From NCBI RefSeq assembly GCF_032854445.1, contig NC_088295.1:17163490-17227489 (forward strand): DNA of 64,000 nt, read 5' to 3'. The position numbers and the translations under genes are program-made. Below the pieces are notes generated by a model. That model was not told the DNA's origin. It searched no databases and saw only the letters and a program-made list of their open reading frames with translations. Origin of the DNA: Liolophura sinensis. Lineage: Eukaryota; Mollusca; Polyplacophora; Chitonida; Chitonidae. This document shows, piece by piece, positions 24,968 through 33,345 of this stretch (position 1 is the stretch's first letter; each line of letters opens with the position of its first letter).

Positions 24968-25560
24968 CTTCTTGGCTTAGCCCCAGCTGATACATAACTT
25001 TCTGAAATAAGCCTGCCATAAAATTTAACCCCTGGTCAGATTGTATTTCCTCAGGTAAACTATACCTGGTAAAAAACTGTAACAGACTATTACAGATAAC
25101 TACTCTGAGGAGTAGTTATCTGTTTCAATGGGATAGCTTCTGGAAATCTGGTAGCTGTATCCATAATAGTCAAAAGATACTTGTATTCCGACTTAGTTCT
25201 AGGTAATGGACCAACACAATCAATAAGTAACATACTAAAAGGTTCACTAAAAGCAGGAATGGGAATTATTGGTTTTACACTATGCTGGGGTTTTCCTACA
25301 AGCTGACAGGTGTAACATGTCTTGCAGAAATTAACCACGTCCTTTTGAATCCTAGGCCAGTAAAAATGTCGAGTGATTTTATTTTCTGTGTTTCTAATGC
25401 TTAAATGTCCACCTATGGGAAACTCATGAACCATCCTTCTTGTCTATAACTTGGACGTAAGAAAACTTGATTAAAAATTGCCCAATTGTCCTTAACTGAT
25501 ACATGAGGATGTGTATACTTTCTTATCAACAGTTCATCCTCTATGTAATAACCAACCGAT
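24968..25560 (-). pseudogene. Gypsy integrase, N-terminal zinc finger and core (broken)
   Basis: The open part is 25,434-25,090 (114 codons). It shows the HHCC finger (VHEFPIGGHLS, then FCKTCYTCQ), and a core start LLIDCVGPLPRTKSEYKYLL whose Asp is the first of the DDE triad, followed by MDTATRFPEAIPL. Upstream of the Met, minus-strand sequence near 25,440-25,550 continues the usual pre-finger region (YYIEDELLIRKY), so this Met is not the true start. After 25,090 the frame shifts; EIQSDQGLNFMAG near 25,050-25,010 gives the second Asp. The segment with the third acid (Glu) is deleted. Integrase would insert the cDNA into the genome; this copy cannot. Confidence 0.85.
25093..25122. repeat. Perfect 12-bp inverted repeat in the integrase remnant
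   Basis: CAGATAACTACT and AGTAGTTATCTG are exact reverse complements separated by six bases (CTGAGG). The hairpin sits exactly where the integrase frame breaks. It may be the scar of a template switch rather than a functional structure. Confidence 0.8.
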
Positions 25561-25599
25561 AAAGCAGACTTACCTACTTCTCATAATTCATTATCTGAC

Positions 25600-26327
25600 T
25601 ATTGTGGTTTAACCACATCGGATCGAGAGAACACAGGTATGTCTAATTCATGACCACCCTCTACACCATCAATATCATGAAAGAAAGTTTCAGCCAAAAT
25701 ATATTTTACCCGTTGAATCACCATTGGTAATAAAAGAATTGTCTTCCTTTTCCCTAGCTCTTTTCTGTGATCTGGTAACCACACAAGAGGGAAATATACC
25801 AGGGAGCTCCTCCTGTAGGTCTTCTGTATTTCCGTCCAAAATCGGAACACAACAGACATGAGGACACACCTAAACTTTATCTTCTGAGAAGTCATTATCC
25901 AGCAAAAACGAAATACTTCCACACAACCCATACAGTTATTAAACCAGTAGCCAAATCAGAAGTAAGGGTAACCTCAAGTAATGGAACACACAAAATTTCC
26001 ATTAACGTCCTGGATCAAAACATGACTGTTGGCCTTATCGGAATGTGCAGGAACCACATCTGCCAACATCAAAGACTGACTAGCCCCAGTATACCTAAAT
26101 ATACAAACGGGGGAGGTAAGCTCCTGTATGCCTTTGGAGTCTGCCTTATCTCCTTAACTTGTGGCTTAACGATAGGACCAACACTACTTATCTCTATACC
26201 TGTGTCCTCACTGGTTTACAACTAAAATTAAAGAAAGCTACTGACGTTTGCTCCTATTCCCTCTTCACTACTGGGCACGTGGATAATAGATGACCTGTTG
26301 CTTTACAATAATGGCACGCAGGTGGAC
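25600..26327 (-). pseudogene. Zinc knuckle and aspartic protease remnant, catalytic Asp replaced
   Basis: On the minus strand, 26,316-26,275 encodes CHYCKATGHLLSTC, a perfect CX2CX4HX4C nucleic-acid-binding knuckle of a Gag. The frame stops soon after (VVKRE then stop). The protease follows: near 26,099-26,070 the frame reads FRYTGASQSL where family members have DTGASQS, so the catalytic Asp is now Tyr (codon at 26,093-26,091). Downstream pieces near 25,930-25,880 resemble the second conserved part of such proteases (LLDNDFSEDKV, cf. GNDLAG). Stops and frameshifts separate the pieces; the frame at 25,931-25,599 is partly a shifted reading. Confidence 0.75.
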
Positions 26328-26944
26328 TTACATCTTGAGGTTTGGACTGGAAGGTCTTCTTGTCAGAAGAAAACCCCACATTTGACTTATGCTTCTCACC
26401 GGTCTGCTTGTCGTTCTAAAATTTGAAGTTTTCTTATCAGAATTCCACTTCTTCTGAAACTTAGGCTGACATTTTTGCCCATTAGTTTTGTGATTTAACT
26501 CATGTTCATCAGCGAACCTGGCTGCCGTCTTAACGTCCTTGACCTTTTGTTCACTTAAATAAACCTCATCCGGATCACTGTCCCTAAATTCCTTCAAGAG
26601 AACAACTTCCCTTAATTCCTCTAAAGAGCGATCAAACTTCAGAGGCTTGTACCTGACAAACCTCTGGCAAACTCCACGCAAGTTTCACCAGACTGTTTCC
26701 AAAACTGTCTGAACTTCTGTCTATAGACCCCCGGCACAAGCTCATAAGCAAAGATCACTGCCTTAACTGTGTTGTAATCTGAAGACTGATCCACCGACAA
26801 AGCAGAGTAGACCTCTGCGACTTTACTTTCAAATGTACCCTGCAGCAACATTGTCCAATACCTTTCAGACCATTCCAAGCTAACTGCCGATTTCCCAAAG
26901 GACAGAAAAAGCCTTTCTACATCCTTATCATTAAATTTGGGCAT
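26328..26944 (-). pseudogene. Gypsy Gag capsid remnant, SCAN-like, with one frameshift
   Basis: Two overlapping minus-strand frames (26,944-26,639 and 26,681-26,328) form one Gag reading broken by a frameshift near 26,650-26,680. The first starts MPKFNDKDVERLFLSF and holds YELVPGVYRQKFRQFW at residues 67-82 and CVEFAR at 89-94. The second continues with ELREVVLLKEF (22-32), YLSEQKV (41-47) and AARFADEHELNHK (53-65). This succession (Y-x-L-V-P..YRQKFR, E-F-A-R, LxELxLLEEF, EQKV, A..AD.Y.L.H) is that of the capsid C-terminal region of Gmr1-like Gypsy elements, from which the vertebrate SCAN domain is thought to derive. Capsid proteins assemble the particle around the RNA. The assignment rests on motif memory. 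Confidence 0.8.
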
Positions 26945-26954
26945 ATATACATAT

Positions 26955-27090
26955 ATATATTTATTTGATTGGTGATTTAGGCCATTCTCAAGAATATGTT
27001 ACTTATACGACGGCGGCCAGTATTATGGTGGGAGGAAACCAAACCCAAGACCCTCTACAGGTTGCTGCAGATCCTCCCACGTACAAAAAT
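26955..27090 (-). mobile_element. SINE, head missing, with AT-rich flank
   Basis: Minus-strand SINE body (TATTTGATTGGTGATTTAGG, CGACGGCGGCCAGTATTAT on the plus strand) with an internal deletion in the GGGCAGAGCC portion. It lies immediately upstream of the Gag remnant, flanked by TATATA tracts that hide any target duplication. Confidence 0.78.
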
Positions 27091-28969
27091 ATAATATACC
27101 CACGTACAAATATATCTATATATCTATATATCTTTATAATATATATATATAAGCACTATTCAGTCATTCCTTCGTGCAGTAAACGCTCAATAATGTCATA
27201 AGTATTATTTGAAACATATTAAGAACGGTCTAACACAAGCTTTGATTTTACAGAAATGGACTTAGGAAGATATCTGCAACAGTGGGACTTCCTCAGTGGG
27301 AGTTTCACGGAAATGGAAGAATGACTGAAAAAGCATTAAGGAAATGTGGCCAGTGCTGAAAAGAGGTGCTTTAAAAGGATTCTCCTGGATGAATCATTAG
27401 GGACCAGGCTGTATTTGATGGCTTACTTTATCATGTTAATTGTTTAATGGTATGAGAATCAATATTAATTAGTGGATGTCACACCAGTCATTACCAACGA
27501 CTTCCAGCAGAGCATGGACTTATGGGCTGCCGGTCACCGCTTCCGCCTATCGTCCGCACCGCAGCACTCCTTCAACATTTACCATCGGAATTTTTAATGT
27601 ACGTGTTTTTGTTTACTTACAGGTTAATTTTGAAGAGCGACACCATCCTAATAATAATAAGCGAGTTGACAATGAGAAAGACCGATAACAGAATCCTTGA
27701 CAGAACCCATATATTAGAGTCGAACATGAATCATGAGACTAACCCATGTTATCTTCGCTAAAGCCAGGGAAGATTGAACAAGTGGAAGGCCTCCGCTCCG
27801 AAAATCCCTGGACTAATTACTACAACTTGGTAGCCCGCTGTGAAGACGGTGCCATTCCTGAAAAGGTTACTTATTGCCAGGTGGCATACACACATGCATC
27901 ACACTGTAGGTTCTCAAGACAGCAAGGGCAGTGCCCTGCAATTTAAACTGAAGCATCTATATCTCCTGAAGTACGGCTTAATGTACGTTTAAAGAAATAA
28001 CTTCTTGAATAACTGTTAAAGTGTGTAGTTATGTAAAGTGACATAGGTGGCTGGGGCAAAGAGTGGAGTTGTCGACGTAATAAGGGTTTTAATTTGGGGT
28101 TTACGGAGATCACTCAATTCATGATTCATTGACGTAACCCATTAGCCAGTAATCAGATGAAAGCCGAGGACGCGATTTGAGCGAGATGGAATGAATATCC
28201 CTGTTGAATTAGAACAAAAAGCAAGACTGTAGTTAAAAGTGTGGGGAATATAGAGAGCTCTATTGAGAACACTGTAAGCCAAACAAAATGCCCTAGTCGG
28301 GTACTTGTGGCCCGTGGTAATATAGATAGAAACCCTAGAGGTCAAGACAATTTCATTCTATACGCAGTTTACCGCTGATTTGGTATGGGTGTGAGTCATC
28401 TTGTTTTGAAAAACAAGTATATTTTCGCCTCCGTTTCCGTTCTACTTTCAAAAGATCTTCCTTTTTTTATTTATTAAGTTACATAAATAATCTAGATAGG
28501 GCCTATATGAAACATGTTATCTCTTTGTAAACGCTAAAATAACTACATTTAGGTCTGCATATGAAAACCTTGTCTGTCTGAAGTCACTGGTGTGAAAAAA
28601 AATACTCTGCTGTAGATCATTCTCCACCACACTCTCAACTGTGTTCGGCTAAGTATGCTGTCACGCGGTGGTGTTGGAACAGCTAATTTATAACACCAAA
28701 AAAAAACACAAGCCTGCGTGGTCTCTGATAAGCCTTCACAACGTTGTCTCTCCGTAAAGTTTATCTAAAGAGACGCAGGCTAGGTCACTCCATACTGGAC
28801 GACATGTTTTACCTGAATAGTTAATAGTTAATTGCCTAATATTCTACGAGGTGTAATTGACCCAGAAGTGAAAAGATGCAATGTTTCCAGGATACATGTT
28901 TACTGACAGACGTGTATGCAAGCATGTTACATTCATAGTAATTGAAGAAGTCTTTCTTGACATGGAACC

Positions 28970-29127
28970 TTTAAGATAAACAAGGAACCCGCGGAAGGTC
29001 GTATGTTTCCCCTGGGCTTTGCGTGGTTTCCTCCCACCACAATGCAGGCCGCGGTCGTGTAAGTGAAATATTGTTGAATACGGCGTTAAACACCTATTAA
29101 ATAAATAAAATAAATAAATTTAAGATA
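28970..29127 (+). mobile_element. SINE, head missing, exact 9-bp target duplication
   Basis: Plus-strand SINE body with an (AAAT)n tail between TTTAAGATA at 28,970-28,978 and TTTAAGATA at 29,119-29,127. It is the same insertion as 20,429-20,570 in U1, so the original event precedes the U1/U2 duplication. Confidence 0.85.
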
Positions 29128-29248
29128 TACGTTCTCCAAGACGATATGCTATAGTGTTATGCTGTTACAATACCCCAAGAACTGCTCAAGAGGTTCGATA
29201 TGGGCATGCAAAATTATCCCTTTGATCTGAGCGCAGCTTATCTATTAT

Positions 29249-29880
29249 TGTTATGTGAACAACTGCCGTCTGCTTCTAAATTTAGCTTGCCACTGTTTAC
29301 ATATGCTGAGTTCAGGGCCTGCTGTCTGCTTCTGCCTTAGAATGTTCCAGAATACCCTCAGTTCGTGGCCTGTTTGTTTACAACAAGTGTTCAAGAATTT
29401 TCTTATTCTAGAAAATTCCACCAGTCTATATAAGACCTATGAAAGCAGGTCAAAAGATCAGAAAGGAGAATTATTGAGAGTTTTGGATGCTTTCGCTGTG
29501 TGTTACTTTAGTGGGCTTTTTGTGCTGAATTTTGGTGTTTTTATAGCCTCTGGCTTTGTTATATCCTATCTCCACCGAGCACAATTGTTCAGTCTGAACT
29601 TGTATATTTAATTTGTGCTCTTGTGTACACAGTGCTTACTAGTACACTCATCCTGTCTGTGGAATTTTGTGTATATTTCGTCATACACTCAGTTATACTG
29701 TGGATTTTCCCTCTTATGAATATTGCCTCTGTGTAATATTTAAGCATTGTGGAGTACATCCGTCCGTTTGGACTTGACACCGTTGTACATGTAAGTACAG
29801 TAGTATTTGTATAGATACTGCTATCCTTTTTTTGTTAAACTTAAGTACTTTAGCATTTGTAAAAGCCTTGTTATCTGTTA
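29249..29880 (+). repeat. 5' LTR, truncated at its 3' end
   Basis: About 632 bp matching the 3' LTR from TGTTATGTGAAC onward. It contains about 130 bp (29,695-29,825) missing from the 3' LTR and lacks the last portion, ending at CTTGTTATCTGTTA where integrase sequence begins. A TATA box lies at 29,427-29,433. The small plus-strand frame at 29,255-29,611 lies wholly in the LTR and is not a gene. Confidence 0.85.
29427..29433 (+). promoter_or_regulatory. TATA box of the LTR promoter
   Basis: TATATAA within CCACCAGTCTATATAAGACC, about 180 bp into the LTR, the expected place for the U3 core promoter. In the 3' LTR a 280-bp insert begins directly after this box. Confidence 0.55.
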
Positions 29881-29917
29881 ACAAAAATCCATACAGTCTG
29901 ATCAAGGTTCAAACTTT

Positions 29918-31456
29918 ATGTCTGGTATTTTTCAGCAAGTTATGTACCAGTCAGGCATTAAACAATACAAGTCTTCTGCCTACCACCCGGGAAGTCAAGG
30001 TGCAATTGAAAGATTTCACCAAACATTAAAGAACATGATTAAGACTTATTGTAATGATACAGAGAAAGACTGGGATGAAGGTATTCCATTTCTTATCTTT
30101 GCTGTTCGAGAGTCAGTACAAGAATCATTGGGTTTCAGTCCATTTGATTTAGTATTTGGACATACTGTTAGTGGACCATTGTTAATTTACAAGGAACAGT
30201 TTCTCAATGATGACACAAGTAATGTAAATCTTTTGGATTATGTATCTGATTTTCGTGCTAAGCTTGTCAGAGCATGTGAATTGGCTAAAGCCAATCTTGA
30301 ATGTACTCAGAAGAATATGAAACGTAGATATGATGAGAAATCTGTTGTTCGGTCATTTCAATCTGGTCAGAAAGTTTTAGTATTGTTACCTGTACCTGAT
30401 AAATGCTTTGATGTCAGATATTTTGGTTCATATGTTGTTGACAAAAAGCTGAGTGAGCTTAACTATATTGTTAAAACACCTGTTCGACGCAGATCAAGTC
30501 AGTTATGTCACATTAACATGTTGAAACCCTATGTAAGCAGAAATGTCACTGACAACTCTGCTGTACATTCTGTTAATGTTGTTGCTGCTGACATTGACCA
30601 GAGTTGCTGTAATACAGATGATATTGGCGAACAGTTGGTTGATTCTAAACTCAATTCTTTGAAGCTTCAGAATTCAAATGTCTTAAAACAACTTGATTCT
30701 AAACTGCAACATCTGGAACCCATTCAGCAACAGCAACTGTCCGAACTTGTTTATGAGTTTTCACATTTGTTTCCGGATGTACCATCAAGAACTGATGTCA
30801 TTTTTCACGATGTTGATGTTGGTGATGCCTCACCTATTAAACAGCACCCTTACAGGTTAAACCCAGTGAAGGCTAAGTACCTCTATAATGAGATTAAGTA
30901 CCTGTTATACAATGACTTTATTGAGTCCAGTCACAGTAACTGGAGTTCACCATGTATTTTGGTACCCAAGACTGATGGTACATATAGAATGTGTACGGAT
31001 TACAATAAAGTCAACGCTGTCACTAAATCAGACAATTCTCCAATACCTCGTATTGATGACTGTATTGACGCTGTTGGTCAGGCGAAACATGTATCAAAGT
31101 TCGATCTGTTAGAAGGGTTTTGGCAGGTTCCTCTTACTCCTAAGGCTCGTGAAGTTTCAGCCTTTGCTTCGCCCGATGGACTTTTTCAGTACAAGGTAAT
31201 GCCATTTGGAATGAGGAATAGCCCAGCTACGTATCAACGCCTGATGAATGAGGTCACTTCCGGTTTGGAAGGGTGTCGTGTCTACATAGACGACGTCATT
31301 ATCTTCACCGACACTTGGGAACAGCACATTTCCAGAATACGCCAGTTGTTTGAGAGACTTAGTCAGGCTAAACTTACCGTCAATCTTGTAAAAAGTGAAT
31401 TTTGTTGTGCCACTGTCACATATTTGGGTCATGTTGTCGGCCAAGGTCAAGTTTAA
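29918..31456 (+). CDS. Retrotransposon Pol fragment: integrase C-terminal half fused in frame to reverse transcriptase
   Basis: The 512-codon open frame begins inside integrase, so the Met at 29,918 is not a natural start. Homology extends back to about 29,888, including QSDQGSNFM with the second catalytic Asp at 29,900-29,902; a stop lies at 29,879. Residues 22-34 (YHPGSQGAIERFH) hold the catalytic Glu at 31. Residues 165-205 form the GPY/F-type C-terminal module (FGSYVVDKKLSELNYIV, CHINMLKPY). After a linker, RT starts near 290 (FHDVDVGDASPIKQHPYRL). It shows FDLLEGFWQVPL with catalytic Asp 396, MPFGMRNSPATYQRLM near 428-443 and the YIDD box at 456-459, ending VTYLGHVVGQGQV. Integrase before RT in one frame is the Gmr1-like arrangement. 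RT copies RNA to DNA and integrase inserts it. Lacking its first half, this product cannot be functional. Confidence 0.92.
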   Translation: MSGIFQQVMYQSGIKQYKSSAYHPGSQGAIERFHQTLKNMIKTYCNDTEKDWDEGIPFLIFAVRESVQESLGFSPFDLVFGHTVSGPLLIYKEQFLNDDTSNVNLLDYVSDFRAKLVRACELAKANLECTQKNMKRRYDEKSVVRSFQSGQKVLVLLPVPDKCFDVRYFGSYVVDKKLSELNYIVKTPVRRRSSQLCHINMLKPYVSRNVTDNSAVHSVNVVAADIDQSCCNTDDIGEQLVDSKLNSLKLQNSNVLKQLDSKLQHLEPIQQQQLSELVYEFSHLFPDVPSRTDVIFHDVDVGDASPIKQHPYRLNPVKAKYLYNEIKYLLYNDFIESSHSNWSSPCILVPKTDGTYRMCTDYNKVNAVTKSDNSPIPRIDDCIDAVGQAKHVSKFDLLEGFWQVPLTPKAREVSAFASPDGLFQYKVMPFGMRNSPATYQRLMNEVTSGLEGCRVYIDDVIIFTDTWEQHISRIRQLFERLSQAKLTVNLVKSEFCCATVTYLGHVVGQGQV

Positions 31457-31783
31457 AAGTTCGCCTGTGTTGTCAGCACCTAATTTTGAGAAAACTTTTA
31501 AGTTAGCAGTTGATGCAAGTGATGTTGCTGTAGGTGCTGTTTTGCTTCAGGAAGACAATCCTGGTGTTGATCATCCAGTTTGTTTCTTTTCCCGTAAACT
31601 TAACAAGTTTCAGAGAAGTTATTCAACTGTTGAAAAAGAATGTTTGTCTGTTATTTTAGCTCTGCAACATTTTTGAAGTTTATGTAACAACCTGTGATTG
31701 TAAATGCTGATCACAATCCACTTGTGTTTCTACATGTTAAGCGAAAAGATAATGTTATTGCAGATTGCTTGTCTCGTGTATAA
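31449..31783 (+). pseudogene. RNase H remnants downstream of RT
   Basis: After a deletion and frame change at about 31,449 the sequence reads NFEKTFKLAVDASDVAVGAV, with the conserved RNase H Asp codon at 31,512-31,514, then FSRKLNKFQRSYSTVEKE. A stop follows at 31,674. A further piece in another frame reads NADHNPLVFLHVKRKDNVIA and ends in DCLSRV and TAA at 31,781-31,783, the usual end of Gypsy RNase H. At least two internal deletions are evident. Confidence 0.82.
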
Positions 31784-31913
31784 GTTCTGGATAAAATGTT
31801 TAACTGTATGTGGTTTTACAATGTTTTATATATTATTGTTTAACATATATTGTTTAACATATAATGTAAGTAGGGAAATAAGTTAGGAAAACTTTTTTTT
31901 TGAAGGGTGGTTG

Positions 31914-32819
31914 TGTTATGTGAACAACTGCCGTCAGCTTCTAAATTTAGCTTGCCACTGTTTACATATGCTGAGTTCAGGGCCTGCTGTCTGCCTCTGT
32001 CTTAGAATGTTCCAGAATACCCTCAGTTCGGGGCCTGTTTGCTTTTTCTTATTTTTTTCTTATTCTAGACAATTCCACCAGTCTATATAAATATAAGCGT
32101 CAAGTCCGACATTCCTATACCATTCGTAGTCCGTAAAGGGCATTCCAAGTCGATAATCACAAGATCCATTTCCACAACAACGTTTAACACTAACTCACGA
32201 AGACAAAAGTGTGTAAGAAATTATATAAATAGGAAATAAAGCCGGTAACACACAAGAGAGAAGCAGTTTTAAGTTTTCAATGATGCCGGGCAGACAATGA
32301 ATATTCCAGGCATGAATTCCATATCAAAGTTCAAATTCGTAGTCCATGAATGAGTTCCATGTCAAATAACAGCTAAGACCTATGGAAGCAGGTCAAAAGA
32401 GGAGAAAGGAGAATTATTGAGAGTTTTGGATGCTTTCGCTGTGTGTTACTTTAGTCGGCCATTTGTGCTGAATTTTGGTGTCTTTATAGCCTCTGGCTTT
32501 GTTATATCCTATCTCCACCGAGCACAATTGTTCAGTCTGAACTTGTATATTTAACTTGTGCTCTTGTGTACACAGTGCTTATTAGTACACGGACCCTGAC
32601 TGTGGAATTTTGTTTATATTTTGTCATACACTCAGTTGTCCTTTCTTGTTAAACTTAAGTACTTTAGTATTTGTAAAAGTCTTGTTATCTGTTCTTGTTA
32701 AACCTAATAAATTGTTGTAAAATAAAATCTGCTGGTTTTGGTTACTTTTTGTGCGGCTAAACTGTCGTGTATTTCGAACAAGTCATCTCTTTGTAATACA
32801 GACAGTTTGGGTCGTAAAA
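31914..32819 (+). repeat. 3' LTR with a 280-bp insert and an internal deletion
   Basis: Starts TGTTATGTGAACAACTGCCG just after a purine-rich GAAGGGTGG (31,903-31,911), a possible polypurine tract. It aligns with the 5' LTR except for an insert at about 32,091-32,372 and loss of about 130 bp near 32,640. It extends beyond the truncated 5' LTR through AATAAA (32,721-32,726), a likely polyadenylation signal, to about 32,819, after which ATTAT and U1-like sequence resume. The end (CGTAAAA) departs from the usual CA, presumably by mutation. Confidence 0.8.
32091..32372 (+). repeat. 280-bp insert in the 3' LTR, shared with the flank at 32,935
   Basis: ATAAGCGTCAAGTCCGACAT to GTCAAATAACAGCTAA interrupts the LTR after TATATAA and before GACCTATGGAAGC. 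The same sequence, with scattered substitutions, lies outside the element at 32,935-33,215. There are no terminal inverted repeats. Both copies have a 48-codon open frame ending in NRK and stop, but the differences are mostly amino-acid-changing, so coding is not supported. Confidence 0.82.
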
Positions 32820-32934
32820 ATTATATACAAACAAAACAGTGACCATTTTTCTGTGGCTTCCGATTCTATTGATACCATCTTCGTTTCAGTCAAATCACCT
32901 ATTTCCACCTGTCAAAATATATATCAGGAACGGA

Positions 32935-33215
32935 ATATAAGCGTCATGTCCGACATTCATATACCATTCGTAGTCCGTAAAGGGCGTTCCAAGTCGATAA
33001 TCGCAAGATCCATTTCCAATACAACTTTTAACAATAACTCCCCAAGACAAAGGTATGTAAGAAATTATGCAAATAGGAAATAAAGCCGGTAACACACAAG
33101 AGAAAAGCGATCATCAGTTTTCAATGATGCCGGGCAGACAATGGATATTCCAGGCATGAATTCCACATTAAAGTTCAAATTCGTAGTCCATGAATGAGTC
33201 CCAGGTCAAATAACA
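32935..33215 (+). repeat. Second copy of the 280-bp segment
   Basis: Matches 32,091-32,372 from ATAAGCGTCATGTCCGACAT to GTCAAATAACAATTAA. U1 lacks it: between CACCTGTCAGAATATA (20,778) and GCGTGATTCAGGATTTAC (20,815) U1 has only some 20 bases. It was therefore gained in U2 after the duplication (or lost from U1). Confidence 0.8.
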
Positions 33216-33345
33216 ATTAAACAAGGTATCTCAGTTGCGCTTTGATTGCAACTGTTCATAAAGGCATCATGTAGATGTAATGAGCATGGCTACCTTTATG
33301 GCCCCTAGTCCCACATTAAGCGGTATCCATCTCAGTTCATGGATG
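33216..33345. repeat. Segment inverted relative to 51,135-51,225
   Basis: ATCTCAGTTGCGCTTTGATT near 33,229 is the reverse complement, with few changes, of the stretch around CAATCAAAGCGCAACCGAGA near 51,195. Weaker similarity continues towards TAGGGGC. It belongs to the part of U2 absent from U1, so it is probably a dispersed repeat of unknown type. Confidence 0.5.

Larger units (their letters stand above)
24300..26947 (-). mobile_element. Decayed Gmr1-like Ty3/Gypsy element, minus strand
   Basis: Reading down from 26,947 on the minus strand, the recognisable parts come in the order Gag capsid, CCHC zinc knuckle, aspartic protease, integrase N-terminal zinc finger, integrase core, integrase C-terminal GPY/F-type module, then RT-thumb and RNase H remnants near 24,725-24,400. 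All parts carry frameshifts, stops or deletions, and most of the RT is gone. LTRs were not identified; sequence below about 24,400 may hold the 3' end. A SINE lies just upstream of the Gag start. The order places integrase before RT, as in the plus-strand element at 29,249. The element replaces sequence present in U1, so it arrived in U2 after, or along with a deletion following, the duplication. Confidence 0.85.
29249..32819 (+). mobile_element. Decayed Gmr1-like LTR retrotransposon (INT before RT)
   Basis: The element is bounded by two LTRs starting TGTTATGTGAACAACTGCCG (29,249 and 31,914) and by the target duplication ATTAT (29,244-29,248 and 32,820-32,824). The internal part holds integrase (second half), reverse transcriptase and RNase H remnants in that order. 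The primer-binding site, Gag, protease and integrase N-terminus have been lost by a deletion fusing the 5' LTR to integrase at about 29,880. U1 has the empty site at 20,691. The integrase-RT order is that of the Gmr1-like clade of Ty3/Gypsy rather than classical Gypsy. It is non-autonomous. Confidence 0.9.

Noticed and set aside
25599-25931. 110-codon minus-strand ORF
   Set aside because: A partly shifted reading of the protease-to-integrase region; only its later part follows the family frame, so it is described as part of the pseudogene.
29255-29611. 118-codon plus-strand ORF beginning MNNCRLLLNLAC
   Set aside because: Lies entirely within the 5' LTR and overlaps the TATA box.
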